DNA of 37,688 nucleotides, taken from Anaerolineae bacterium. GTDB lineage: Bacteria; Chloroflexota; Anaerolineae; Anaerolineales; Villigracilaceae. The notes beneath the pieces were generated by a model. The model had not been told where the DNA came from and searched no databases. It was given only the letters and a program-made list of their open reading frames with translations. The position numbers and the translations under genes were made by a program. Position 1 is the first letter of the stretch, and the number at the start of each line of letters is the position of its first letter. Positions 1 to 6,191 of the stretch are shown piece by piece. The stretch lies in NCBI GenBank assembly GCA_003130845.1, contig QEXW01000142.1, forward strand, positions 1 to 37,688, in the 5' to 3' direction.

Positions 1-1515
1 GAGACCATGCTCGTTGACCGCCACATCATAAATGCGCCGCGCCACTTCCAGTTTGCGCTCGCGCGTCTTGGCCATGCCTTGCTCGTCAATCGTCAGGATG
101 ATGACGGCGGCATTGTGTTCCTTCGCCAAGCGAAAGACCTTATCGGCTTTGGCGCGTCCGCCCTCGAAGTGTGTCGAGTTGATAAGACAGCGCCCCGGCG
201 CGGTTTTCAGTGCTACTTCAAGCACATCCAGCTCGGTGGTGTCAATCACCAGCGGCAGTTCGATGCCCGCCGTGACCAGTTTGCGCACCACCTGACGCAT
301 CAGATACGGTTCATCGGCGCGTTCGGTGACAGCAACGGAAATATCTAAACCATGCGCGCCGTTGGCGATTTGGTCCTGCGCAATCGTCAAAATAGCGTCC
401 CAATCCTCGGCCAGCAACAGGCGCTTAAAAGCGCGGCTGCCCTGGGCATTTAGCCGTTCGCCAATCAGGAAAGGCGGCGGGTCCTGGTGCATATCATAGG
501 CGCGCACCCCCGAGGCCAAGCGCGGCAGATTCAAAATGGGGCGGGGCGGGCGGGGGTGTCCACGCAATTTTTCCACCAAGACCTTGAGATGCGCCGGTGT
601 CGTGCCACAACATCCGCCCACCACCGAGATATGGTGCTTGGTGACGAATTCGTACAACGCCTCGGCAAAGGGTTCTGGTTCGAGCGGATAAACCGCCTGC
701 CCATCCACATTGAGCGGCAACCCCGCGTTGGGAATGCAGGAAACCGGCAAGCGAGAATTCTCACCGAGGATGCGAATCGGCTCGCGCATGTGTTCGGGGC
801 CGGTAGAGCAATTCAGCCCGATGACGTCAATCGGCAAGCCTTCGAGAATGGCAAGCGCCGCTTCAATGTCTGTGCCGAGCAACATGCGTCCGCTGGTATC
901 CAGGGTGACCTGCGCCTGAATCGGCAACCAAGTGCCGGTCTCCTCAAAAGCGCGCACCAGGCCATGAATAGCGGCCTTGACTTCCAAAATATCTTGCGAG
1001 GTTTCAATGAGCAAGACATCCACCCCACCACGAATCAACCCCACGGCTTGCTCACGAAAGACATCGGCAAGTTCATCAAAAGAAATATTGGAGAGTTCCG
1101 GGTCATCGGCGGAGGGCAGTTTGCCGCTGGGGCCGATGGAACCGGCCACGAAGCGCGGCTGACCGGTCTGCTCGGCGTACTCATCCGCCAGGCGGCGGGC
1201 CAGTTGCGCAGCAGCCATGTTGATTTCAATGACGCGCTCGGCCAAGCCATATTCGGCCAGCGTCAGGCGGTTCGAGCGGAAGGTGTCGGTTTCCAGCACG
1301 TCCACGCCCACTTCCAAAAACGAGCGATGAACCTGCTCGACGGCCTGGGGATAGGAAATGACCAGGTAATCGTTACAGCCGTTGTATTGTTCTCCGCCGA
1401 AATGTGCGGCGGTGAGATTTTGCTTTTGCAAACTGGTGCCCATCGCTCCATCGAAGATGAGAACGCGCTCGGCAAGGGCATCCAGATAGCGGCGATTGGT
1501 GTAGGAACGGGTCAT
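1..1515 (-). CDS. metH: Cobalamin-dependent methionine synthase, N-terminal 505 residues (partial, runs off left edge)
   Basis: The minus-strand frame is open from the ATG at 1515 to the window edge, so the C-terminal part (rest of the pterin domain, and cobalamin and reactivation domains if present) is not visible. Residues 1-320 form the homocysteine-binding barrel: a start FDGAMGTSLQ near 21-30, GLNCSTGP with Cys236, and GGCCGTTP with Cys302/Cys303, the three zinc ligands that activate homocysteine in this family. From about 348 the pterin-binding domain begins (IGERLNAQGS, 351-360; family pattern IGERxNxxGS), which binds methyltetrahydrofolate. MetH transfers methyl from folate via cobalamin to homocysteine in the cytoplasm. 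The start is supported by AGGAG seven bases upstream. A shorter two-domain homocysteine methyltransferase is possible since the end is missing. Divergent from the regulator at 1636. Confidence 0.9.
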   Translation of the reverse strand, partial: MTRSYTNRRYLDALAERVLIFDGAMGTSLQKQNLTAAHFGGEQYNGCNDYLVISYPQAVEQVHRSFLEVGVDVLETDTFRSNRLTLAEYGLAERVIEINMAAAQLARRLADEYAEQTGQPRFVAGSIGPSGKLPSADDPELSNISFDELADVFREQAVGLIRGGVDVLLIETSQDILEVKAAIHGLVRAFEETGTWLPIQAQVTLDTSGRMLLGTDIEAALAILEGLPIDVIGLNCSTGPEHMREPIRILGENSRLPVSCIPNAGLPLNVDGQAVYPLEPEPFAEALYEFVTKHHISVVGGCCGTTPAHLKVLVEKLRGHPRPPRPILNLPRLASGVRAYDMHQDPPPFLIGERLNAQGSRAFKRLLLAEDWDAILTIAQDQIANGAHGLDISVAVTERADEPYLMRQVVRKLVTAGIELPLVIDTTELDVLEVALKTAPGRCLINSTHFEGGRAKADKVFRLAKEHNAAVIILTIDEQGMAKTRERKLEVARRIYDVAVNEHGL

Positions 1516-1553
1516 GCATATACTCCTGAGTGCTCACGCAGATAGGCGTGAAT

Positions 1554-1582
1554 AGTATAAGCGTATATTTTATCATCTTGAC
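1554..1582 (-). promoter_or_regulatory. Possible metH promoter, weak -35
   Basis: On the minus strand a TATACT -10 (1554-1559) lies 17 bases from GTCAAG (1577-1582), a poor -35. An inverted pair CACGC/GCGTG at about 1535-1550 would fall in the leader. The -35 positions of this and the divergent plus-strand promoter overlap, so the two genes could share control. Confidence 0.3.
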
Positions 1583-1605
1583 TTTGATGGCAGGGTGAAT
1601 AGAAT
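1578..1605 (+). promoter_or_regulatory. Promoter of the winged-helix/PBP regulator
   Basis: TTGACT (1578-1583), a 16-base spacer and TAGAAT (1600-1605) match the sigma-70 consensus well. They predict a transcript starting about 25 bases before the ATG at 1636. Confidence 0.55.
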
Positions 1606-1635
1606 GATGTTAAGTTTTTTCTTAACAGCGCTGAG

Positions 1636-2619
1636 ATGAATACACTTCTGCCTCTCACTTCGTTTGAACAAATCAAATTGCTTTCCGATCCACGCCGGCT
1701 ACAAATTTTGCGCCTGCTCATGGCACAACCGGCAACACTCAGCCAAATTGGACGCGCGCTAGACAAGCATCCCGCCTGGGTTCAGCACCATATTCGGACA
1801 TTAGAACGCGCTGGTCTTGTAGAAGTAGCAGAAGTGCGCGCCAATCCCGGCCTGGTAGAGAAATTCTATCGTGCCAAGGCCAGCGGATTCATCGTGCAAC
1901 AAACAATCCTACCCCACACTGACCAATTAACGCTCTTATTTTCTGGCAGTCATGACCTAGCATTAGAACTGCTTGGGCAACAACTTTCAGCCCGCATAAA
2001 ACTGCTCGTTCAACCCGTAGGCAGCCTCAATGGATTAGCCCATTTGCGTATCGGGCTATGCCAATTTTCTGGCATACACTTGCGCAATGAAGAAGGTGAA
2101 TATAACGTCCCCTTTGTCAGAAAAATGTTTGCCGACCAAGCAGTGCGGGTGGTGACCCTGGCACACCGCACCCAGGGCTGGATGACCGCGCCGGGCAACC
2201 CGTACAACATTCAAACTGTCACAGACTTGCTCCAACCAGGGGTGCGGTTTGTCTACAGGAATCGCGGCTCTGGCACGCAACTCTGGCTAGCCAACGAGCT
2301 ACAGCGCGCCGGAGTTTCGGCTACATCACCGCTCGGGAACGAGCAAACCGTTTTTACGCACACAGAAGCCGCCGCGCTAATTGCACGAGGCCAGGCCGAT
2401 GCGGCGCTTGGGCTAGAAGCAGCAGCCTGGCAGCTTGGTTTGGGCTTTGTACCGCTATTTCAGGAACGGTATGACCTGGTCATACCAGAAGAGCAAATCA
2501 CCACCCTGACTCCTGTGCTCGATGCGCTTCACTCCGCCGCGTTTCGCCAGGCAGGGCGCAACCTAGCCGGATACGAGTTTAACCACACCGGTAAAGAATG
2601 GGCGCACTCTCTTCAATGA
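1636..2619 (+). CDS. One-component regulator: ArsR-type winged helix fused to a PBP-like substrate-binding domain
   Basis: Residues about 10-65 form an ArsR-like winged helix (LSDPRRLQILRLL, then the recognition region ALDKHPAWVQHHIRTLERAGLV). From about 110 to 320 there is a periplasmic-binding-protein-like domain of the COG1910/PBP_like type: RNRGSGTQLWL, a helix with ALIARGQADAALGLEAAA, and FVPLFQERYDLVIP. In known proteins this second domain sits beside ModE-type helix-turn-helix segments and is thought to sense molybdate or a related small ligand. There is no signal peptide, so both domains are cytoplasmic, consistent with a ligand-responsive transcription factor. The ligand and targets cannot be read from sequence; no Mo transport gene is nearby. 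Divergent from metH and convergent with the gene ending at 2642. Confidence 0.75.
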   Translation: MNTLLPLTSFEQIKLLSDPRRLQILRLLMAQPATLSQIGRALDKHPAWVQHHIRTLERAGLVEVAEVRANPGLVEKFYRAKASGFIVQQTILPHTDQLTLLFSGSHDLALELLGQQLSARIKLLVQPVGSLNGLAHLRIGLCQFSGIHLRNEEGEYNVPFVRKMFADQAVRVVTLAHRTQGWMTAPGNPYNIQTVTDLLQPGVRFVYRNRGSGTQLWLANELQRAGVSATSPLGNEQTVFTHTEAAALIARGQADAALGLEAAAWQLGLGFVPLFQERYDLVIPEEQITTLTPVLDALHSAAFRQAGRNLAGYEFNHTGKEWAHSLQ

Positions 2620-2641
2620 GATTCCAACAAACATGCGCCGC

Positions 2642-3064
2642 TTACCAGGTTTTGACACGCGTCGGCGTAATTTTAATCAGCAGGTTCTCTGGCGAATCGA
2701 GCCAGCTCTGTGGCTCAGGGGCTAGCACACCCTCTGCCCCCAAATATTTGGCATAAATACGCTGTGCACGCTGGCGAACTTCAGCAAACGGTGCGCGCAC
2801 CAGTTCTGCACGTCCCTCGATGGCAACAGCGGAGAGCGTTTCGCGCCCCTGTTCGATGTCAATCACAATCGCACATTTGGGGTTGCGTTCCAAGTCTATT
2901 ACTTTGCGAGTAGATTGAAACGAACTGACCCACACCAAACCATCTTCCAACAAAAACCAAACCGGCACAACGTGCGGCTGTCCATCTGGAGAGGCGGTTG
3001 CCAAGCGTCCAAGCAGCGGTCGGGCCAGAAAAGATTGTGCTTCAGGAGAAAATTGAACAGTCAT
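2642..3064 (-). CDS. Pyridoxamine 5'-phosphate oxidase-like, flavin/F420-binding fold protein
   Basis: A 140-residue split-barrel protein. Seen: FLARPLLGRLATASPDGQPHVVPVWFL near the N-terminus, then VWVSSFQSTRKVIDLERNPKCAIVID and VAIEGRAELV, the classic strand pattern of the PNPOx-like superfamily that includes F420-dependent reductases and FMN-binding proteins. The start is placed at the ATG at 3064: an upstream ATG at 3166 would run through a perfect inverted repeat and overlap the preceding gene, and the added residues look non-coding. Substrate and cofactor (FMN, F420 or heme) cannot be decided. It lies 76 bases downstream of the gene ending at 3141 on the same strand and may be read with it. 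Confidence 0.75.
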   Translation of the reverse strand: MTVQFSPEAQSFLARPLLGRLATASPDGQPHVVPVWFLLEDGLVWVSSFQSTRKVIDLERNPKCAIVIDIEQGRETLSAVAIEGRAELVRAPFAEVRQRAQRIYAKYLGAEGVLAPEPQSWLDSPENLLIKITPTRVKTW

Positions 3065-3079
3065 AGAGTTTCTGCCAAG

Positions 3080-3124
3080 CCACAGATTACGCAGTGAACC
3101 AAAAATCCGCTGCGTAATCTGTGG
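3080..3124. repeat. Perfect 15-bp inverted repeat with 15-base loop
   Basis: CCACAGATTACGCAG at 3080-3094 is the exact reverse complement of 3110-3124. It fills the gap between two minus-strand genes and ends 15 bases before the ATG at 3064. No T-run follows on either strand, so it is not a standard intrinsic terminator. Palindromes containing 'cacagattac' resemble dispersed intergenic repeats seen in several bacterial phyla (from memory, not searched). Confidence 0.85.
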
Positions 3125-3140
3125 AAAATTGTAACATGAC

Positions 3141-4403
3141 CTATTTGTGTAAATTGCGAGCAGCAATGAAACTCATGCCGCGCTCCGTTAACATGCGGGC
3201 GGTGGAGTTGCAGGCATCCACTTTATCAAGGAAGTTCTGTTTCAAGTGCTCCCAATCCCCGCTGGCGATAATTTCCTCTTTCGTACGGAAGTAGTCAAGA
3301 ATATCCGAAGGATGCGCCCGGGTTTGTTCTACTTCGGGCAAACCACCTTCATGCTTGGCGCTGATGTTGGCCACATGGTCGGCCAATTGCATCAGTTCAG
3401 CGCGGCGGTCATACGGTTGAATAACAATGCTCTTCCACGTTTCGGTAATGTGATGCTCAAAGCGCACCACCTGTTCAAACCCCAACGTTTTGCGAAATTG
3501 GGCAGTAATCTCTAGCGTGCGGTTATTCACCGAGTTCGACCAGTTGAAACCAATCAATGGGGTTGTGCCATCTTTGCGGCTAAACAATTTGGCCGCAGTC
3601 AAAATCCACAGGGCGTGGTAGGGATTATCAGAACCAAAGAAAACCGAAATTTTGAAGTTAATATCTACGCCCAATTTATAAAGCAAAAAACCAAGCAAAA
3701 TCGTGCCGGCGTTAAAGTTCAGAACATGCTGCACACCGTAGTTAGTGTAATAGTATAGAAACTCATCCAACCATTGCAGGGCATGTTCGTTGGGTTGACC
3801 AATGCCACCAAAGTAGCCGGTAATCGTCGCCGGGCCGCCCAGGTGCGGATTAGAGCCGTCGGTTCCCTTCGTATCGAGCGTCTCTACGAACGAAGCACCG
3901 ATGATGTCGAGCGCCGCCACAATCGCAGGCAAGTCACCATCGGCTTCGGCTTCTTTCATCTTTCGTACAGCGATAAACCGTCCTGGCACCAGGGTGCGGT
4001 TTTCAATCGCGCGTTCGCACATTTCTCGAATCCAAGGGAAGTACTGCAAAGCAGAAACTTCAAGCGTCACCGCAAAGTCATCAGAAAAATCCACCGCTGT
4101 GGCATGTTCGCCCAACACAGCACGCCGATATTCGGCCACTGAAACAAAGGCTCCCTGGTCGCGCTGTTCTATCAGCCATTTTAGGTCTGCTAAATGGCCA
4201 GGAGCACGTTCTTCAACCAAACGCATCAGGTTCTTGAGTTTGCGAGCTTGGCGATGCTTGCGGTTAATTTCCTTGGGGGTGCCATATTTTTCCACCACAG
4301 ACAAAAAGTCACCCATCACTTGCAAATTGCCATCCAACAGAATGGCATTGATGGCTTTGAGACGGTCTTTTGGAATTTCCAGTTTTTCGAGAAGTTTGCT
4401 CAT
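3141..4403 (-). CDS. Conserved-looking 420-residue protein of unknown function, probably cotranscribed with panB
   Basis: I do not recognise the family. It is a soluble protein with no signal peptide or clear membrane span. The N-terminal ~120 residues are charged and helical. The middle (about 165-300) is glycine- and aromatic-rich, with a stretch GTDGSNPHLGGPATITGYFG, then WLDEFLYYYTNYGVQHVLNF, FFGSDNPYHALWIL and GFNWSNSVNNRTLE, which could be successive strand/loop elements of an alpha/beta barrel enzyme. A His-His pair (FEHHITET) follows. The last ~100 residues are helical and charged. It starts 52 bases after the panB stop on the same strand, so a role linked to pantothenate or C1 metabolism is possible, but that rests on position only. 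The ATG at 4403 is the first in frame. Confidence 0.7.
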   Translation of the reverse strand: MSKLLEKLEIPKDRLKAINAILLDGNLQVMGDFLSVVEKYGTPKEINRKHRQARKLKNLMRLVEERAPGHLADLKWLIEQRDQGAFVSVAEYRRAVLGEHATAVDFSDDFAVTLEVSALQYFPWIREMCERAIENRTLVPGRFIAVRKMKEAEADGDLPAIVAALDIIGASFVETLDTKGTDGSNPHLGGPATITGYFGGIGQPNEHALQWLDEFLYYYTNYGVQHVLNFNAGTILLGFLLYKLGVDINFKISVFFGSDNPYHALWILTAAKLFSRKDGTTPLIGFNWSNSVNNRTLEITAQFRKTLGFEQVVRFEHHITETWKSIVIQPYDRRAELMQLADHVANISAKHEGGLPEVEQTRAHPSDILDYFRTKEEIIASGDWEHLKQNFLDKVDACNSTARMLTERGMSFIAARNLHK

Positions 4404-4455
4404 AGCATTTGCCTTTCATTGCACAAACTTAGGCTTGTCTCTTTCGTGCTGACCG

Positions 4456-5382
4456 TTATTTCTTGTCTTCTTTCCTTTTGCCCTTTTTCTTCTTTCCTTC
4501 CTCAACGGTCTCGGCCACCGGACTGTTTCCCAGCAATTTTTGTAATTCAGCATATTCGTCATCGCTCATCCCAAACCAGTTTTCCGGCTGAGGGAATTGC
4601 CGACCGATGACTTCTTCTCGATATGCCTTTAAACCATCCAGAATAACCTGCCCGGCGTTGCCATAGACCTTTGCCATTTTAGGCTTAAATTTGGGATACA
4701 ACCCAAACATATCATGATAGATAAGTAACTGCCCATGCGCATGAGGGCCAGAACCAAGACTCATGATGAGACAATTTTCTGCCCGCTCGGTGATAAGTTT
4801 GCACAAACGGTCTGGCACCATCTCCAGCAAAATCATAAAGGCTCCGGCCTGTTCGAGCGCTTTGGCATCATCCATAATCTTTTTTGCCATGGCTGCGCTC
4901 TTGCCCTGCACACGAAAACCGCCCAGTGCTGCCACCGATTGCGGGGTTAGTCCAAGGTGTCCAATGGCGGGAATGCCAGCATCCACAATTGCCCGGATAC
5001 GGTCAGCCATCGCCACTCCACCTTCGAGCTTAATCGCATCACAACCGGCCTCTGCCATAAAACGTCCCGCATTGCGGACAGCACTCTCAACCGAAGGCTG
5101 ATAAGTCATATAAGGCATATCGCCAACCACAAACGCTGTCGGCGCGCCGCGGCGCACAGCCTGCGCATGCCGAATCATATCGTCCATTGTCACCGGCAAG
5201 GTGGAATCGTAGCCAAGCATGGTCATGCCCAAACTATCGCCAACCAGAATCATCTCGATCCCAGCTTGTTCTTGCAAATACGCAGTCGGGTAATCGTAGC
5301 AAGTGAGCCAAGTGATGGGTTCGCCACGCGCAGCCTTATCGAATAGATAAGGCAAAGTGATTTTCTTGCGGGTTTCGGTCAT
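4456..5382 (-). CDS. panB: 3-methyl-2-oxobutanoate hydroxymethyltransferase (ketopantoate hydroxymethyltransferase)
   Basis: Catalyses transfer of a hydroxymethyl group from methylenetetrahydrofolate to 2-oxoisovalerate, the first committed step to pantothenate and CoA. Family residues are present: TCYD (27-30), the metal-binding VGDSLG (Asp49) and VVGDMPY (Asp88), DAIKLEGG (Lys118, Glu120), GHLGLTPQS (141-149) and the proposed general base Glu187 in LLEMVP. The protein is about 40 residues longer than typical PanB because of a C-terminal extension ending in a lysine-rich tail. The loop usually read as GxxxDGQ is GPHAHGQ here, with Asp replaced. The start has AAGGAGG at ideal distance. The other pantothenate genes are not in the window. 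Downstream is the unknown gene at 4403. Confidence 0.93.
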   Translation of the reverse strand: MTETRKKITLPYLFDKAARGEPITWLTCYDYPTAYLQEQAGIEMILVGDSLGMTMLGYDSTLPVTMDDMIRHAQAVRRGAPTAFVVGDMPYMTYQPSVESAVRNAGRFMAEAGCDAIKLEGGVAMADRIRAIVDAGIPAIGHLGLTPQSVAALGGFRVQGKSAAMAKKIMDDAKALEQAGAFMILLEMVPDRLCKLITERAENCLIMSLGSGPHAHGQLLIYHDMFGLYPKFKPKMAKVYGNAGQVILDGLKAYREEVIGRQFPQPENWFGMSDDEYAELQKLLGNSPVAETVEEGKKKKGKRKEDKK

Positions 5383-5431
5383 TCAGGCCTCCTTTTTGGG
5401 TAATCGCGCAGGTTTCAACCTGTCTTGTTTC

Positions 5432-5460
5432 AGTATAGAACAAATACAAATATCGCGCAA
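5432..5460 (-). promoter_or_regulatory. panB promoter
   Basis: On the minus strand TTGCGC (5455-5460) is separated by 17 bases from TATACT (5432-5437), giving a leader of roughly 45 bases to the panB ATG at 5382. Confidence 0.5.
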
Positions 5461-5481
5461 TTGACGAAAATCACTTGCCCC

Positions 5482-5510
5482 TTGCCAAGTCCTGCCAGAA
5501 CAGATAGAAT
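5482..5510 (+). promoter_or_regulatory. Promoter of the marR-ABC operon
   Basis: TTGCCA (5482-5487), a 17-base spacer and TAGAAT (5505-5510) form a good sigma-70 site reading toward the MarR gene. It lies back to back with the panB promoter. The predicted start near 5517 falls beside the palindromes at 5520-5545. The implied leader is about 220 bases and contains an intergenic repeat. Confidence 0.5.
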
Positions 5511-5519
5511 CAGTTTCAA

Positions 5520-5545
5520 TAGTTAACTATTTTTAAAGTTAACTA
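5520..5545. promoter_or_regulatory. Twin palindromes, candidate MarR operator
   Basis: The 8-bp palindrome AGTTAACT occurs at 5521-5528 (extended to TAGTTAACTA) and again at 5537-5544, centre to centre 16 bp. They sit at and just after the predicted transcription start of the marR-ABC operon. MarR dimers typically bind short palindromes of this size overlapping their own promoter, so autoregulation is the simplest reading. Confidence 0.5.
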
Positions 5546-5567
5546 ACTTCAGTCGCCACCTGTGATT

Positions 5568-5670
5568 CTCGAATCGCTTTCGGGCGGGTTTTGTTGCCAA
5601 CGCCGATAAGACGTCAAGATTCTCACACTTTTTCTTTGCGTCTCTGCGATTTTGCAACGTGTCAACTTGG
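5568..5670 (+). repeat. Intergenic repeat, copy A
   Basis: This stretch aligns with 12278-12406. Shared blocks are GAATCGCTTTCGGG, GTTTTGTT, CAAGATT, CTTTTTCTTTGCG, TCTCTGCGA and TTTTGCAACGTG, in the same order and orientation. Copy A lacks about 20 bases present in copy B. It has no coding potential and lies in the predicted leader of the MarR gene. The 'tttgcg/tctctgcg' core resembles widespread intergenic repeats (from memory). Confidence 0.8.
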
Positions 5671-5738
5671 TTTAACTATCTCAAAACCAAAGTCATGATT
5701 AACCTTGCTCAGAGACACAATGCCACAAAAACCCCCTC

Positions 5739-6191
5739 ATGTCTCCTGCACCTGAAATTAACACACTCATCGAAAAATTTTGGGAAAGCATCCCCCCCAC
5801 TTGGCGAGAGACGCGCAACACCATCCGACAGATTGCTGTCGAACAATTCGGGATGACGGTAGGACAATTCCAAGTCTTACGCCGCATTCGCAAAGGGGTA
5901 GATAGCGTCAGCGCGCTAGCCGAAGCCAACCGCATCAGCCGCCCGGCAGCCAGCAAGGCCGTCGAGGCATTGGTTCAAAAAGGCTTAGTTTCGCGCCTAA
6001 TCGATTCACGAGATAGACGCCATGTGCACCTGACGCTCACCTCAGAGGGGAATCGCCTGCTTGAAGCAATCTATGCCCAAGCCGAAACGTGGTTGAACCA
6101 GAAGTTTCAACGTCTCACGGCGGAAGAACGCACCACCCTGCTCAATGCAATGCACATTTTACAAAACACATTTGATGACACTCGCTCATGA
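5739..6191 (+). CDS. MarR-family transcriptional regulator
   Basis: A 150-residue protein of normal MarR length. The winged helix spans about 30-100: MTVGQFQVLRRIRKG, SVSALAEANRISRPAASKAVEALVQKGLVSRL, and the wing DSRDRRHVHLTLTSEG with the usual DxRD(R)R pattern that touches the DNA minor groove. The flanking N- and C-terminal helices would form the dimer interface. Its stop overlaps the start of the ABC exporter gene by four bases (ATGA), so the two are translationally coupled; regulators so placed usually repress the exporter until its substrate or a related compound binds. No clear ribosome-binding site precedes the ATG at 5739, so the exact start is less certain than the gene. Likely operator: 5520-5545. 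Confidence 0.88.
   Translation: MSPAPEINTLIEKFWESIPPTWRETRNTIRQIAVEQFGMTVGQFQVLRRIRKGVDSVSALAEANRISRPAASKAVEALVQKGLVSRLIDSRDRRHVHLTLTSEGNRLLEAIYAQAETWLNQKFQRLTAEERTTLLNAMHILQNTFDDTRS

Noticed and set aside
487-1545. A 352-codon plus-strand open frame
   Set aside because: It is antisense to metH, whose motifs are clear, and its translation is rich in Gln/His/Arg with no recognisable pattern. It is a shadow of GC-biased codons.
3080-3124. Intrinsic terminator for the gene ending at 3141
   Set aside because: The stem is strong, but no T-run follows on the minus strand, so it is listed as an inverted repeat.
3065-3166. N-terminal extension of the PNPOx-like gene from an ATG at 3166
   Set aside because: It would translate through the inverted repeat, overlap the previous gene and add residues foreign to the family.
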